Positions 42,600-54,898 of a stretch of DNA of 64,000 nt are shown here, in pieces; the stretch's first letter is position 1, and every line of letters starts with the position of its first letter. The position numbers were made by a program, and so were the translations under genes. The stretch lies in contig NZ_SDEA01000009.1 in the NCBI RefSeq assembly GCF_004522155.1, positions 1 to 64,000 on the forward strand, given 5' to 3'. The stretch is from Paracoccus luteus (GTDB taxonomy: Bacteria; Pseudomonadota; Alphaproteobacteria; Rhodobacterales; Rhodobacteraceae). The notes under the pieces were generated by a model, which worked only from the letters and a program-made list of their open reading frames with translations, ran no database searches and was not told the DNA's origin.

Positions 42600-44852
42600 T
42601 TACAGCGTGCCCCGCATCATCACCCAGATCAGTATGCCGACAAGGCCCAGCACCATCCCGAAGGCATAGTGGAACAGATACCCGGACTGCACCCGCCCGG
42701 CAAAGCGCGTCAGCCGCGGGATCAGCCCCATCGCCAGCCCGTTGATGGCCCCGTCGATGGTCCGCCCGTCGCCGCCGCGCCACAGGGCGCGGCCCAGCCA
42801 GCGGGCGGGACGCACAAAGACCCAGTCGTACAGCTCGTCGAAATACCACTTGTTCAGCAGGAAGCGATACAGCGGCGCCTGGATCGCGGCCAGCCGCGCC
42901 GGGGCCGAGGGCGCGCGGATATACATCACCCACGCCAGCCCCAGCCCGGTCAGCATCGCGATGAACGGCGACACCTTGACCCAGACCGGCGCGTGGTGCG
43001 CCTCGTCCATGACGTGGTTGTCGGGATGCATATAGATCGCGCCGCCCACCGGGGCCGCGACCGGCGTCGTGGCGGGCGCGTCCGCCCCGGCCCCGTCGGG
43101 GGCGGTGGCGGCGGGTTCCGCCGCGTCGGCACGAACCGGCGCGTCGCTTGCGGTTTCCGCAGGGGCGGCGGCGTGGTCGGCCGGTTCCGCCCCGCCGTCT
43201 TCCGCCGCGGCCGCGACATGCGGCATGTGGAAGAACTGGGTCACCCGGTCGTGGTCGCCGAAGAAGGGCGCATACCAGATCATCCCGGCAAACACCGCCC
43301 CCAGCGCCAGCACGCCCAGCGGGACCAGCATGACCGGCGGGCTTTCATGCGCGTGTTCGTGGGCGTGCATCGGGTCGTGGTGGCCGTGATGGCCGTGGCC
43401 GTGCGCATGATCGTCGTGGCCGTGGCCGTGGACCGGCTGCACCTCTTCCTCGGCCTTGATCCTGGCGTCCCAGACCTGCTGCGGGCGCGGCGCGCCCCAG
43501 AAGGTCAGGAACATCAGCCGCCAGGAATAAAAGCTGGTGAAGCAGGCCGCGATGACCAGCAGCCAGAAGGCATAGCCCGACCCCGACGCATAGGCGCTTT
43601 CAATGACCGCGTCCTTGGACAGGAAGCCGGCGAATCCGATGGTGGTCAGCGGGATGCCGACGCCGGTGATCGCCAGCGTGCCGATCAGCATCGCCCAGAA
43701 GGTATACGGAATCTTTTTCCGCAGCCCGCCGTAATTCCGCAAATCCTGTTCGTGGTGCATCGCATGGATCACCGAACCGGCGCCAAGGAACAGCATCGCC
43801 TTGAAGAAGGCGTGCGTGAACAGGTGGAACATGGCGACCGAATAGACCCCGACGCCCGCCGCCACGAACATGTATCCCAGCTGCGAACAGGTCGAATAGG
43901 CGATGACGCGCTTGATGTCGTTCTGCACCAGCCCGACGGTCGCGGCAAAGAACGCGGTCGAGGCGCCGACGATGACGATGAACTGCTTGGCGTCGGGGGC
44001 GAACTCATACAGCGGCGACATCCGGCAGACCAGGAACACGCCCGCCGTCACCATGGTCGCGGCGTGGATCAGCGCCGACACCGGGGTCGGGCCTTCCATC
44101 GCGTCGGGCAGCCAGGTGTGCAGGCCAAGCTGCGCCGACTTGCCCATCGCGCCGATGAACAGCAGCACCCCCAGCAGGTTGGCGGCGTTCCATTCGGTCC
44201 ACAGGAACGGCACCTGCGTCTGCGCGATCTGCGGCACCTGGGCGAAGATCTCGTCGAACCGCAGCGAGCCGGTCAGCCACCAGATCCCGAAGATCCCCAG
44301 CAGAAACGCGAAATCGCCCACCCGGTTGACGATGAAGGCCTTCATCTGGGCGTCCAGCGCGCTGGGTTTCTTGTAATAGAAGCCGATCAGCAGATAGGAC
44401 GCGAGGCCCACCCCCTCCCAGCCGAAGAACATCTGCAGCAGGTTGTCGGCCGTCACCAGCGCCAGCATGGTGAAGGTGAAGAACGACAGATAGGCGAAGA
44501 ACCGCGCCTTGTAGTTCTCGTCCTCGGACCAGTTGTCGTCATGGGCCATGTAGCCCATCGAATACAGGTGGACGACCGCGGACACCGTCGTCACCACGAT
44601 CAGCATGATCGCGGTCAGCCGGTCCAGCCGGATCGACCAGTCCACGGCGAAATCGCCCGACACGATCCAGTCCATCACCGGGATGTGCCGCGGCACGCCG
44701 TCAAAGTTCAGGAACACGATCCACGACAGCGCGCAGGCGATGAACAGCACGCCCGTGGTCAGGATCATCGCGGCCTTTTCGCCGAACACGCGCCAGCCGA
44801 AGCCCGCGATGATGGACGCGGCCAGCGGCGCGAACAGGATGAACTTTTCCAT
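42600..44852 (-). CDS. nuoL: NADH-quinone oxidoreductase subunit L with an enlarged His-rich/Ala-rich loop
   Basis: A 750-aa subunit; E. coli NuoL is 613 aa. The antiporter core is normal ([56 protein letters not shown]), and the C-terminus carries the lateral helix and last membrane segment. The extra length lies between late membrane helices, at ~470-500 (a His/Gly/Asp-rich stretch with over a dozen His) and ~545-600 (Ala/Pro/Asp/Thr-rich). These loops are predicted to face an aqueous side; the His-rich one could bind metal, but no function is shown. Confidence 0.95.
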   Translation of the reverse strand: MEKFILFAPLAASIIAGFGWRVFGEKAAMILTTGVLFIACALSWIVFLNFDGVPRHIPVMDWIVSGDFAVDWSIRLDRLTAIMLIVVTTVSAVVHLYSMGYMAHDDNWSEDENYKARFFAYLSFFTFTMLALVTADNLLQMFFGWEGVGLASYLLIGFYYKKPSALDAQMKAFIVNRVGDFAFLLGIFGIWWLTGSLRFDEIFAQVPQIAQTQVPFLWTEWNAANLLGVLLFIGAMGKSAQLGLHTWLPDAMEGPTPVSALIHAATMVTAGVFLVCRMSPLYEFAPDAKQFIVIVGASTAFFAATVGLVQNDIKRVIAYSTCSQLGYMFVAAGVGVYSVAMFHLFTHAFFKAMLFLGAGSVIHAMHHEQDLRNYGGLRKKIPYTFWAMLIGTLAITGVGIPLTTIGFAGFLSKDAVIESAYASGSGYAFWLLVIAACFTSFYSWRLMFLTFWGAPRPQQVWDARIKAEEEVQPVHGHGHDDHAHGHGHHGHHDPMHAHEHAHESPPVMLVPLGVLALGAVFAGMIWYAPFFGDHDRVTQFFHMPHVAAAAEDGGAEPADHAAAPAETASDAPVRADAAEPAATAPDGAGADAPATTPVAAPVGGAIYMHPDNHVMDEAHHAPVWVKVSPFIAMLTGLGLAWVMYIRAPSAPARLAAIQAPLYRFLLNKWYFDELYDWVFVRPARWLGRALWRGGDGRTIDGAINGLAMGLIPRLTRFAGRVQSGYLFHYAFGMVLGLVGILIWVMMRGTL

Positions 44853-44858
44853 GCCGGG

Positions 44859-45795
<937 letters not shown>

Positions 45796-45799
<4 letters not shown>

Positions 45800-46395
45800 A
45801 GCCCCTGCCCCGGTTTCGGGTTGGTCATCCGCATCGCCTTGGCCGGGTCGCGCCACATCTGCTGCAGCACGTCCTGGCGCTTGATGTCGCGGCGGTGGCG
45901 CAGCGTCAGAAGGATCGCGCCGATCATGGCGACCAGCAGGATCAGCCCGGCCAGCTGGAACGGCAGCAGATAACGGTCATACAGCACCAGACCCAGCGCG
46001 TGGGTGTTCAGCGTGTTTTCCACGATGGGCGCGGCGCGGGCGTTGTCGGCGACCGAGGTTTCCCAGTTGCCATAGGCGATGCCCAGCATCGCCAGCACCA
46101 CCAGCCCCATGACCAGCGCCAGCGGCAGATAGCGCGCCAGCTCGCCCTTGAGCGCGGCGAAGTCGATGTCCAGCATCATCACGACGAACAGGAACAACAC
46201 CGCGACCGCGCCGACATAGACGATGACCAGCAGCATCGCCACGAACTCGGCCCCCTGCAGGACGAACAGCCCCGCCGCCGAGATGAAGCACAGGATCAGC
46301 CACAGCACCGAATGGACCGGGTTGCGCGAGATCACGACCATGAAGCCGGCCACGCAGACGCAGATTGCGAACAGGTAAAAGGCAAAGACCATCAT
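45796..46395 (-). CDS. nuoJ: NADH-quinone oxidoreductase subunit J
   Basis: From the A-T-G-A-T-G at 46395 the product is 199 aa with five helices. The signature [14 protein letters not shown] and the pi-bulge helix [25 protein letters not shown] are intact. The start overlaps the stop of the carboxymuconolactone-decarboxylase-like gene by four bases. The C-terminal hydrophilic tail ([12 protein letters not shown]) is typical of alphaproteobacterial NuoJ. Confidence 0.96.
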
Positions 46396-46796
46396 GCGTC
46401 GTCCTCCTCGGCAAAGACCGACTGCGCCAGTTCCAGCGCCTTCTGCATGGCGGGCAGGCCGCCGAACATGCTCATCTGCCAGATCGTCTCGGCGATCTCG
46501 CGCTGGGTCGCGCCGGCCTGCCGGGCGTGGCGGACGGCCAGGCGCAGCTGCGGCTCGGCCATCGCGCCCTGCACCGTCAGCGCGCCGATGGTCAGCAACA
46601 GCCGCGTCTTGGCGTCCAGCCCCTCGCGGTTGAAGGTGCGGCCGAACCACATCTCCATCATGTCCGACGACATGGTGGGGATCAGCTTCTCGAACGCGCG
46701 CGGATCCCATTTCTCCAGCGCCGGGTTGAAGGCGCGCGCCATCTCCTGCCCCGAGGCGAGCATCTGCGCGAACAGCTTGGTGAACCCCTCGCTCAT
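46392..46796 (-). CDS. Carboxymuconolactone decarboxylase/AhpD-fold protein inside the nuo operon
   Basis: A 134-aa helical protein with the CMD-domain pattern: [57 protein letters not shown]. The AhpD-type C-x-x-C pair is absent, so peroxidase activity is unlikely; it is closer to the gamma-carboxymuconolactone decarboxylase side. A-T-G-A overlaps join it to nuoI (46793-46796) and nuoJ (46392-46395). A catabolic substrate is not suggested by context; a role tied to complex I is possible but unproven. Confidence 0.82.
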   Translation of the reverse strand: MSEGFTKLFAQMLASGQEMARAFNPALEKWDPRAFEKLIPTMSSDMMEMWFGRTFNREGLDAKTRLLLTIGALTVQGAMAEPQLRLAVRHARQAGATQREIAETIWQMSMFGGLPAMQKALELAQSVFAEEDDA

Positions 46797-47284
46797 CTGT
46801 AGGGCGCGTCCAGGGCGATGTTCTGGGCGATCACGGCTTCCCAGCGTTCGCCGTTCGCCAGCAGCTTCTGCTTGTCATACAGCAACTCCTCGCGGGTTTC
46901 GGTGGCGAACTCCAGGTTCGGCCCCTCGACGATGGCATCGACCGGGCAGGCTTCCTGGCAAAAGCCGCAATAGATGCACTTGGTCATGTCCAGGTCATAG
47001 CGCGTGGTGCGCCGCGACCCGTCCTCGCGCGGTTCGGCGTCGATGGTGATCGCCTGCGCGGGGCAGATCGCCTCGCACAGCTTGCAGGCGATGCAGCGTT
47101 CCTCGCCGTTGGGATAGCGGCGCAGGGCGTGTTCGCCGCGGAACCGGGGGGACAGCGGCGAGCGTTCGTGCGGATAGTTGATGGTGGCCTTGGGCGCGAC
47201 AAAGTATTTCATGCCCAGGCCGAAGCCCTTGATGAAATCCCACAGCAGGAAATACTTGGTCGCCCGGACCAGGTCGAACGCCAT
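46793..47284 (-). CDS. nuoI: NADH-quinone oxidoreductase subunit I
   Basis: From the ATG at 47284 the product is 163 aa. It carries two ferredoxin-type 4Fe-4S sites, [12 protein letters not shown] and [12 protein letters not shown] (clusters N6a and N6b), preceded by [17 protein letters not shown]. It passes electrons towards NuoB. The N-terminal helix anchors it to the membrane arm. Confidence 0.97.
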   Translation of the reverse strand: MAFDLVRATKYFLLWDFIKGFGLGMKYFVAPKATINYPHERSPLSPRFRGEHALRRYPNGEERCIACKLCEAICPAQAITIDAEPREDGSRRTTRYDLDMTKCIYCGFCQEACPVDAIVEGPNLEFATETREELLYDKQKLLANGERWEAVIAQNIALDAPYR

Positions 47285-47285
47285 G

Positions 47286-47462
47286 TCAGGCCGCCCCGTT
47301 TTCGGCCGCATAGCGGTCGAAGGCCGCGACGATCAGCCGGACACCGGCATCGTCCAGCGTCACCCCTGCCTGTCCCAGCGCCTCGGCGATGAAATGCGCG
47401 AACTGCGCCTTTTCGGTTTCCTCGGCCGTCGCCAGCGTCTGTGCGATCTGATTGGTGGTCAT
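47286..47462 (-). CDS. 58-aa ORF between nuoH and nuoI; function unknown
   Basis: A short reading frame from the ATG at 47462, 3 bp after the nuoH stop, to a TGA at 47286, 1 bp before the nuoI start. The product is mildly acidic, largely helical by appearance ([19 protein letters not shown]) and has no Cys or membrane segment. It exactly fills the gap between two subunit genes, which supports translation. I do not recognise a family. Confidence 0.6.
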   Translation of the reverse strand: MTTNQIAQTLATAEETEKAQFAHFIAEALGQAGVTLDDAGVRLIVAAFDRYAAENGAA

Positions 47463-47465
47463 GGC

Positions 47466-48530
47466 TTATCCTCCGACAACGGTTGCGCCGATCTGCGTCA
47501 GGTGGTCCCAGCGCGCCCACGCGCCGCCCAGCACGTCAAAGCGGGCAAGGAACGCGACCAGCACCACCCAGCCCAGCGACAGCGGCAGGAACACCTTCCA
47601 GCCGACGCGCATCAACTGGTCATAGCGATAGCGCGGCGTGATCGCCTTAACCATCGCGAACATGAAGAACCAGACCCACATCTTCAGCACCATCCACAGC
47701 GCCCCGTCGGGCAGGCCCGGAATGGGCGACAGCCAGCCGCCGAAGAACAGGATCGAGATCAGCGCGCACATCAGGAAGATCGCGATGTATTCGCCAGCCA
47801 TGTAGAGCAGATAGGGCGTGGACGAATATTCGACCATGTGGCCCGCGACCAGTTCCGACTCCGCCTCGGCCAGGTCAAAGGGCGGGCGGTTCGTCTCGGC
47901 CAGCGCGCTGATGAAGAACAGCACCAGCATCGGCAGATGCGGCAGCCAGTACCAGTTGAACATGCCGAACGCGCCGCGCTGGCTTTCGACGATGCCCGAC
48001 AGGTTCATCGTCCCGGCCGAGATGATGACGCCGATGATGATCAGCCCCAGCGACACCTCATAGCTGATCATCTGCGCCGCCGACCGCAGCGAAGCAAGGA
48101 ACGGGTATTTCGAGTTCGAGGCCCAGCCGCCCATGATCACGCCGTAAACCTCAAGCGAGGAGACGGCGAAGATGAACAGGATGCCCACGTTGATGTTGGC
48201 CATCACCCAGCCGGGCGCGAACGGGATCACCACCCAGCCGACCAGCGCCAGCACCATCGACAGGAACGGCGCCAGGAAGAAGACGAACTTGTCGGCCCCG
48301 GCGGGCACGACGATTTCCTTGACGACATATTTCAGCGCGTCGGCCACCGATTGCAGCAGCCCCCAGGGGCCGACCACGTTCGGGCCGCGGCGCATCTGGA
48401 CCGCGGCCCAGATCTTGCGGTCGCCATAGACCAGAAACAGCAGCGAGATCATCACGAAGGCGATGATGCCCAGGCCCTGCGCCAGCAGGATCACCGCGAT
48501 GCCAAGGGGCGAAGCCAGAAACTCAGCCAT
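47466..48530 (-). CDS. nuoH: NADH-quinone oxidoreductase subunit H
   Basis: A 354-aa, eight-helix membrane subunit that forms much of the quinone-binding site. Conserved stretches include [26 protein letters not shown] (loop 1), [22 protein letters not shown] (loop 3, acidic residues at the E-channel entrance) and [20 protein letters not shown]. It starts 15 bp after the preceding lipoprotein gene. Confidence 0.97.
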   Translation of the reverse strand: MAEFLASPLGIAVILLAQGLGIIAFVMISLLFLVYGDRKIWAAVQMRRGPNVVGPWGLLQSVADALKYVVKEIVVPAGADKFVFFLAPFLSMVLALVGWVVIPFAPGWVMANINVGILFIFAVSSLEVYGVIMGGWASNSKYPFLASLRSAAQMISYEVSLGLIIIGVIISAGTMNLSGIVESQRGAFGMFNWYWLPHLPMLVLFFISALAETNRPPFDLAEAESELVAGHMVEYSSTPYLLYMAGEYIAIFLMCALISILFFGGWLSPIPGLPDGALWMVLKMWVWFFMFAMVKAITPRYRYDQLMRVGWKVFLPLSLGWVVLVAFLARFDVLGGAWARWDHLTQIGATVVGG

Positions 48531-48545
48531 CCGTGTCGTCCCTCC

Positions 48546-49316
48546 TTACGCCGCGGGGATGCCGCGGGCCTTGCACGCGCGCAAGGTGTCATTCGTTTCC
48601 ATCACCCGCAGGCCCATCGGCTGCGTGTCGGACAGGGTAAAGACCGACCCCACCAACAGCTTTCCGTTGCGCTTGTCCTGCAGGGTGCGGATGTGGCGGG
48701 CATAGTGCCGGCCCGTGCCCTTGGCCCAGCCGGCCAGCGCGCAGGTGGCATAGGCGAAGGCCACATCGGCGTCCACCCCCGGCTTGAGGTTGGCGGTCAC
48801 CTCGACCAGGTCGCCCTTGCGGTCGCCCTTGATCGCATCGACGCGTGCCCCCACGAACAGCGCCGGATCGGCGGTGAAGTCCTTGGGGAAATCGGGCAGC
48901 GCCGGACGGGTGCGGGCGGCGAACGCCTCCAGCGCCTTTTGCTGCGCGGTGGGCAGGCGCGGCTTGCCGGGGGACACCAGTTCAAAGTTGCCGACGTCGG
49001 CCGCCGACAAATCCAGGCCCAGATTCACCGACAGCTCGGCCAGCTCGGCCTCGGTGACGGAAAACGCCTCGCGGCCGGCGGCGCTGTCCAGCGCCACCTC
49101 GGTCACGGACCCGTCGGGTTCCAGGATCAGGATGTCGCCCGACTTGGTGGACACGCGCGCGCGGCTAAGCCGGGTGCCGGCGGCGGAACGGTCCATCACC
49201 TTGACGCTCACCTGCTCGGGCTTGGACGGCGGGCGCGCGGGGCCGCCCTCGTCCCTGACGCATCCGGCCAGCGCCAGCGCGCCGGCGGCCATCCACAGGG
49301 TCAGCGCGCGGGCCAT
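48546..49316 (-). CDS. Lipoprotein encoded between nuoG and nuoH; function unknown
   Basis: From the ATG at 49316, 4 bp after the nuoG stop, the product is 256 aa. The N-terminus is a lipoprotein signal with lipobox L-A-L-A-G-C (Cys ~19) followed by V-R-D-E-G-G, so it probably goes to the outer membrane side. The mature part contains alternating beta-like stretches (V-S-V-K-V-M-D-R; I-L-I-L-E-P-D-G-S-V-T-E-V) and two further Cys near the end. No catalytic motif is recognised. Upstream in-frame ATG (49334) overlaps nuoG and gives a poorer signal peptide. Confidence 0.72.
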   Translation of the reverse strand: MARALTLWMAAGALALAGCVRDEGGPARPPSKPEQVSVKVMDRSAAGTRLSRARVSTKSGDILILEPDGSVTEVALDSAAGREAFSVTEAELAELSVNLGLDLSAADVGNFELVSPGKPRLPTAQQKALEAFAARTRPALPDFPKDFTADPALFVGARVDAIKGDRKGDLVEVTANLKPGVDADVAFAYATCALAGWAKGTGRHYARHIRTLQDKRNGKLLVGSVFTLSDTQPMGLRVMETNDTLRACKARGIPAA

Positions 49317-49320
49317 CGCC

Positions 49321-51339
49321 CTACTCCGCCGCAAGCGCGGGCGTGGCCCGCGCGCCCGCCATCGCCGACAGCTGCCCCATCAGCGGCGAGGACCGGGCGA
49401 TGGGGTTGGTCAGGTAGAAATCGCGCACCGCGTTGCGGAAGGTTGCGGCGCCCAGGGTGCCCGGCTGGACCGGTTGCCACGCATTCCCCGGCACCTCGTC
49501 GATCTGCGCCAGATGCGGCACCGCGTCGATCAGCGCCCGGCGCAGCCCGGCCAGATCGTCCCACGGCTGGGTGCGCCCCAGTTCGGCCGACAGCGCCCGC
49601 AGGATCGCCCAGTTCTCCTTGGCCTGCCCCGGCGCAAAGTTTGCGCGCAGGGCCAGCTGCGGGCGCCCCTCGGTGTTCACGAACAGCCCGCCCTCCTCGG
49701 TATAGCAGGCTGCGGGCAGGATGATGTCGGCGCGGTGCGCGCCGCGGTCGCCGTGACTGCCCTGATAGATGACGGTCGGGCCGGCGGCGATGTCCACCTC
49801 GTCCGCGCCGAGGCTATAGATCACCTCGGCGCCCTCGATGGCGGCGGCCAAGCCGCCTTCGGTGACGGCGCCCACGTCCATCGCGCCCACGCGGGCGGCG
49901 GCGGTGTGCAGGACCAGCAGCTTGCAGTCGCCCAGCTCGCAGATGCGCATGGCCGCGGCCAGCACGGCCGCGCCGTCCGCCTCGCGCAGGGCGCCCTGCC
50001 CCACGATGACGATGCCGGGCGTGCCCTCGGTGTTCGCCAGATCGTCGCCCAACAGCGCCGCCAGCGCGGCCCGGTCGGTGCCGAAATGGTGATAGTCATA
50101 GGTCAGGTCCGCGGCCTCGCCGACCAGCGCGACCTGCGCGCCATGCGTCCAGGCCTTGCGGATGCGGGCGTTCAGGACCGGCGCCTCGACCCGCGGGTTG
50201 GTGCCGATCAGCAGGATGCGCCGGGCGTCGTCGATGTCGGCGATGCTGGCGGTCCCGACATAACCCGAACGGTTCCCCGCCGGCAGCCGCGCGTTGTCGG
50301 TGCGGCATTCAACCGTGCCGCCGATCCCCTCGACCAGCTGCTTCAGCGCGAACACGGCCTCGGCCGGGGCCAGGTCGCCGATCAGCCCCGCGACCTTGCG
50401 CCCCTTCATCGCGGATGCGGCTGCCTCAAGCGCCTCGGGCCAGGTCGCCGGGCGCAGGCGGCCGTTCCGGCGGATATAGGGCTGGTCCAGCCGCTGGCGG
50501 CGCAGCCCGTCCCAGACGAAGCGGGTCTTGTCGCTGATCCACTCCTCGTTCACGCCGTCATGGTTGCGGGGCAGGATGCGCATCACCTCGCGCCCCTTGA
50601 CGTCGATGCGGATCGCCGACCCTAGCGCGTCCATCACGTCGATGGATTCGGTCTTGGTCAGCTCCCACGGGCGCGCGGTAAAGGCATAGGGCTTGCTGAC
50701 CAGCGCGCCGACCGGGCACAGGTCGATGATGTTGCCCTGCAGGTTCGAATCCAGCGTCAGGCCCAGATAGGACGTGATCTCGCTGTCCTCGCCCCGGCCG
50801 GTCTGGCCCATCTGGGTGATCCCCGCGACCTCGCTGGTGAACCGCACGCAGCGGGTGCAGCTGATGCAGCGGGTCATGTGGGTTTCCACCAGCGGCCCCA
50901 GATCCAGATCCTCGGACGCGCGCTTGGGCTCGCGGTAGCGGCTGAAATCGACGCCATAGGCCATCGCCTGGTCCTGCAGGTCGCATTCGCCGCCCTGGTC
51001 GCAGATCGGGCAGTCCAGCGGGTGGTTGATCAGCAGGAACTCCATCACCCCCTCGCGGGCCTTGCGGACCATCGGGCTGTTGGTGCGGATCTCGGACGGG
51101 GCACCGTCGGGGCCGGGGCGCAGGTCGCGCACCTGCATCGCGCAGGATGCGGCGGGCTTGGGCGGGCCGCCCACGACCTCGACCAGGCACATCCGGCAGT
51201 TGCCCGCGATGGACAGCCGTTCGTGATAGCAGAATCGCGGCACCTCGATCCCCGCCTGCTCGCAGGCCTGGATCAGCGTCATGTTGGGATCGACCTCGAC
51301 CAGCCGGTCGTCGATCCTGATGGTGCGAAGATTGCTCAT
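49321..51339 (-). CDS. nuoG: NADH-quinone oxidoreductase subunit G
   Basis: A 672-aa iron-sulfur subunit, close in size to Paracoccus Nqo3. N-terminal ferredoxin-like 2Fe-2S site: [17 protein letters not shown] with a fourth Cys in A-A-S-C. Then the His-Cys3 cluster [14 protein letters not shown], and the 4Fe-4S site [10 protein letters not shown] plus L-C-P-V-G-A-L. The remaining ~450 residues are a molybdopterin-oxidoreductase-like fold without cofactor. No N7-cluster Cys motif is evident. It is part of the hydrophilic arm. Confidence 0.97.
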   Translation of the reverse strand: MSNLRTIRIDDRLVEVDPNMTLIQACEQAGIEVPRFCYHERLSIAGNCRMCLVEVVGGPPKPAASCAMQVRDLRPGPDGAPSEIRTNSPMVRKAREGVMEFLLINHPLDCPICDQGGECDLQDQAMAYGVDFSRYREPKRASEDLDLGPLVETHMTRCISCTRCVRFTSEVAGITQMGQTGRGEDSEITSYLGLTLDSNLQGNIIDLCPVGALVSKPYAFTARPWELTKTESIDVMDALGSAIRIDVKGREVMRILPRNHDGVNEEWISDKTRFVWDGLRRQRLDQPYIRRNGRLRPATWPEALEAAASAMKGRKVAGLIGDLAPAEAVFALKQLVEGIGGTVECRTDNARLPAGNRSGYVGTASIADIDDARRILLIGTNPRVEAPVLNARIRKAWTHGAQVALVGEAADLTYDYHHFGTDRAALAALLGDDLANTEGTPGIVIVGQGALREADGAAVLAAAMRICELGDCKLLVLHTAAARVGAMDVGAVTEGGLAAAIEGAEVIYSLGADEVDIAAGPTVIYQGSHGDRGAHRADIILPAACYTEEGGLFVNTEGRPQLALRANFAPGQAKENWAILRALSAELGRTQPWDDLAGLRRALIDAVPHLAQIDEVPGNAWQPVQPGTLGAATFRNAVRDFYLTNPIARSSPLMGQLSAMAGARATPALAAE

Positions 51340-51360
51340 CTGCGTGCCCTGTCCCCTGCC

Positions 51361-51789
51361 TCAGTCCACGCGGACAAAGGTCTTGAAATACGTGTCTTGC
51401 TGATCGCCGCGCTGGACGATGGTCGTCATCGCGTCCCGGCCGGGGCGATAAAGGACGATGCCATAGGTCGGGCCAAAGTCGGCAAATCGCGCGGTCCGCT
51501 GCGCCGTGGCCTGCCAGCGCACGCCCTGCGGGTCGGTGCAGGTGATCGCGGCGGCGCGCGGCTCGCCCCAGATGCGGATATAGGGCTTGCCGGTCAGGTC
51601 GCGGCTGGTGGTCACGCGCGAGCCGGCGGGGGCATCGACCGTGCAGCTGAGCCCGCCGGGCGACAGCAGGTCGAAGCGCATCACATAGACCTCGACCGGC
51701 GGCGCGGCCAGCGCCAGATCCGCCAGCAGCATCGTGGCCGCCGCGGCGGCGGTGACGGCGATCCCGATCCAGCGCACCGCCCGTTTCAT
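51361..51789 (-). CDS. Secreted protein encoded between nuoF and nuoG; function unknown
   Basis: From the ATG at 51789, which overlaps the stop of the preceding gene by four bases, the product is 142 aa. Residues 1-28 are a basic-hydrophobic signal sequence ending D-L-A-L-A-A. The mature domain is beta-rich with two Cys (G-L-S-C-T-V and A-I-T-C-T-D) likely forming one disulfide in the periplasm. No family recognised. Its position after another exported protein suggests that the two act together. Confidence 0.65.
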   Translation of the reverse strand: MKRAVRWIGIAVTAAAAATMLLADLALAAPPVEVYVMRFDLLSPGGLSCTVDAPAGSRVTTSRDLTGKPYIRIWGEPRAAAITCTDPQGVRWQATAQRTARFADFGPTYGIVLYRPGRDAMTTIVQRGDQQDTYFKTFVRVD

Positions 51790-52205
51790 TTCGCCACCAG
51801 CAGCGACCCGGTCACTGTCCGGTTTGCGATCTCCTGCCGGCCCAGCCGGCAATAGCTTTCGGCGTCGCCCTTGGTCACGCCGTTGCGGCCCATGTAATCC
51901 TCGGCCACGGCATAGATGCGGGCCTTGTCCGCCTTGCTGTCCAGGAACGCGTCCACCTGCTGCTTGGAATAGCCGCGGTCCAGCGCATAGCGTTCCAGCG
52001 CGCGGGCCTGCTGGAACGCATAGATCAGCCGCCCGTCGATGGTGGGACATTCGCGGCGGATGCGGTCGGCGATCCGCGCGGCGATCAGGCGGTCGTTGAT
52101 GTAACGCTCGCTGGACAGCGGCTCCAGCGCGGCGGCGGGGGACGCCAGCGCCGACATTGCGCAAAGCGTCAGGGCGGCGGCGGTCAGTCGCAAGGGAAGG
52201 TGCAT
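51786..52205 (-). CDS. Secreted DUF5333-like protein between nuoF and nuoG
   Basis: From the ATG at 52205 the product is 139 aa. A signal peptide ([20 protein letters not shown]) precedes a helical domain with [33 protein letters not shown] and E-S-Y-C-R-L-G; two Cys could pair. This matches the uncharacterised DUF5333 type that occurs within rhodobacterial nuo operons. The 134 bp between nuoF and this ORF contain nothing I can identify. Confidence 0.72.
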   Translation of the reverse strand: MHLPLRLTAAALTLCAMSALASPAAALEPLSSERYINDRLIAARIADRIRRECPTIDGRLIYAFQQARALERYALDRGYSKQQVDAFLDSKADKARIYAVAEDYMGRNGVTKGDAESYCRLGRQEIANRTVTGSLLVAK

Positions 52206-52339
52206 GGCACGGGCCTTTCTGCTGCGGTCGGGCGCAGCATAGCCGATCGCCCCGCACGGCGCCGTCAGATGCGCGTGATCGTGCCGGGCATCCGCCCCGC
52301 GCGCCACCCGCCTGCCGGGCCGATGTGCGACCGCCCGCG

Positions 52340-53647
<1,308 letters not shown>

Positions 53648-53869
53648 CTATCGTTCGCGCGGCGCATGGTCGCGCCGCCGCCAGATCCGCCAGGTCACCA
53701 GCAGCGACCAGACCAGCGCCCCGATCGCCGCGAGATCGGCGAGAAAGGCATATTCCGCGGGCCAGCCGAAACGCCGCCCCGCCCAGTTGGCCGCCAGCCA
53801 CAGCAGCATGGTCGCGGCGATCACGCCGCCCGCCAGCCGCATCTGCGCGCCGTCGGCCCGCGGCGTCAT
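53648..53869 (-). CDS. 73-aa two-helix membrane protein (DUF5337-like) before nuoF
   Basis: The product has two hydrophobic helices (G-V-I-A-A-T-M-L-L-W-L-A-A and A-A-I-G-A-L-V-W-S-L-L-V-T-W) and a very basic C-terminus (W-R-R-R-D-H-A-P-R-E-R). This matches the small DUF5337 proteins found in rhodobacterial nuo operons; function unknown. Its ATG overlaps the stop of the helix-hairpin-helix gene by four bases, and nuoF begins 12 bp after its stop. Confidence 0.75.
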   Translation of the reverse strand: MTPRADGAQMRLAGGVIAATMLLWLAANWAGRRFGWPAEYAFLADLAAIGALVWSLLVTWRIWRRRDHAPRER

Positions 53870-54870
53870 GGTGCGTCACCCGCATCCACGCGGCGGGAAT
53901 GCGCCGTTTCGCCGCCCGCCGCAAGCACGCGCGCCTGCCCCACCCAGTCGTCGCGACGGATATGCGCGCCCTTGCGGGCCAGGCGGGCGCTGAAGTCATC
54001 GACCTCGGCGTCCGTCCAGGCGGCGATCTGGTCAAAGCGGGTGACGCCGTTTTCATGCAGCCAGCCGGTCAGCTTGCGCCCGACGCCGTCGATCCGGCCC
54101 AGATCGTCGGCGCCCTGCGGCACGGCGTCGCGGTCGTTGCGGCTGCGGGCCGTCAGCCGGCCCGCGTCGGTCGTGCCGGGGCCTGCGGCAGAAAAGTCTT
54201 CGTCGGTGATGGTGGCCGGGGGCTGGTCGGGCGCGGGCTGCGCGGCGGGCATCGGCTCGGCGGCGGGCACGGCCTCGCCGGGCATGGCGTGATCCTCGGA
54301 CTGCGAGGGGACATACATCACCGCCCGGGTATCCTCCAGCGGGGTTTCCTCGGCGGGGGTGTCTTCCAGCGAAGGCTTTGCGGCCGGGGCCTCCTCGGCC
54401 GGGGTGCGGGCGGGCGGCTCGGGCGCCTGCCCCGCGGGCGCGCCGCCGGCCGGCGCTGTCACGGCGGCCCCGTTCTGGTCCGCACCGCCGACGGTAAACG
54501 TCACCGCCTCGGCCGCGTTGACCGAGGCGCCGGGCGGGGCGCCGGTCATCGGCACCGACCCGTCGGGGCCGGGCACGGCGGCCGGGCGCGGCGGTGCAAC
54601 CAGCACCCCCTGCGCGTCGCGGCCCGGCGCCACCGGGGCCTGTCCCGCCCCCGCACCCGTATCGCTGGCCCAGTCCTCGGCGGCCATCTGGTCGGCGGTC
54701 CGGCCCTCGCAGGCCAGAAACACCAGCAGGCCGCCGACCAGCCCGGCCGTCAGCAGCCCCAGCAGCAGCCCGGCCAGCACGCCCAGATCGCCCGCGCCGC
54801 TGGTCAGCGCCAGCACCAGCAGGCCCATCAGCGCCGCTGCGATCCAACACGTCCGCCTGCACTCACTCAT
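53866..54870 (-). CDS. Membrane-anchored helix-hairpin-helix protein between nuoE and nuoF
   Basis: From the ATG at 54870, with C-G-G-A-G upstream, the product is 334 aa (ATG 54888 would add six residues). Residues ~8-50 form two membrane helices (A-A-L-M-G-L-L-V-L-A-L and G-L-L-L-G-L-L-T-A-G-L-V-G-G-L-L). About 190 Ala/Pro/Glu-rich, probably disordered residues follow. The last ~70 residues have a helix-hairpin-helix-like motif: D-D-L-G-R-I-D-G-V-G-R-K-L-T-G-W-L-H-E-N-G-V-T-R-F-D-Q-I-A-A-W-T. Similar C-terminal modules occur fused to NuoE or other proteins in rhodobacterial nuo operons; the ligand may be nucleic acid or protein. Confidence 0.75.
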   Translation of the reverse strand: MSECRRTCWIAAALMGLLVLALTSGAGDLGVLAGLLLGLLTAGLVGGLLVFLACEGRTADQMAAEDWASDTGAGAGQAPVAPGRDAQGVLVAPPRPAAVPGPDGSVPMTGAPPGASVNAAEAVTFTVGGADQNGAAVTAPAGGAPAGQAPEPPARTPAEEAPAAKPSLEDTPAEETPLEDTRAVMYVPSQSEDHAMPGEAVPAAEPMPAAQPAPDQPPATITDEDFSAAGPGTTDAGRLTARSRNDRDAVPQGADDLGRIDGVGRKLTGWLHENGVTRFDQIAAWTDAEVDDFSARLARKGAHIRRDDWVGQARVLAAGGETAHSRRVDAGDAP

Positions 54871-54898
54871 CCGCACGACTCCGGCCATTGCTTTGATG

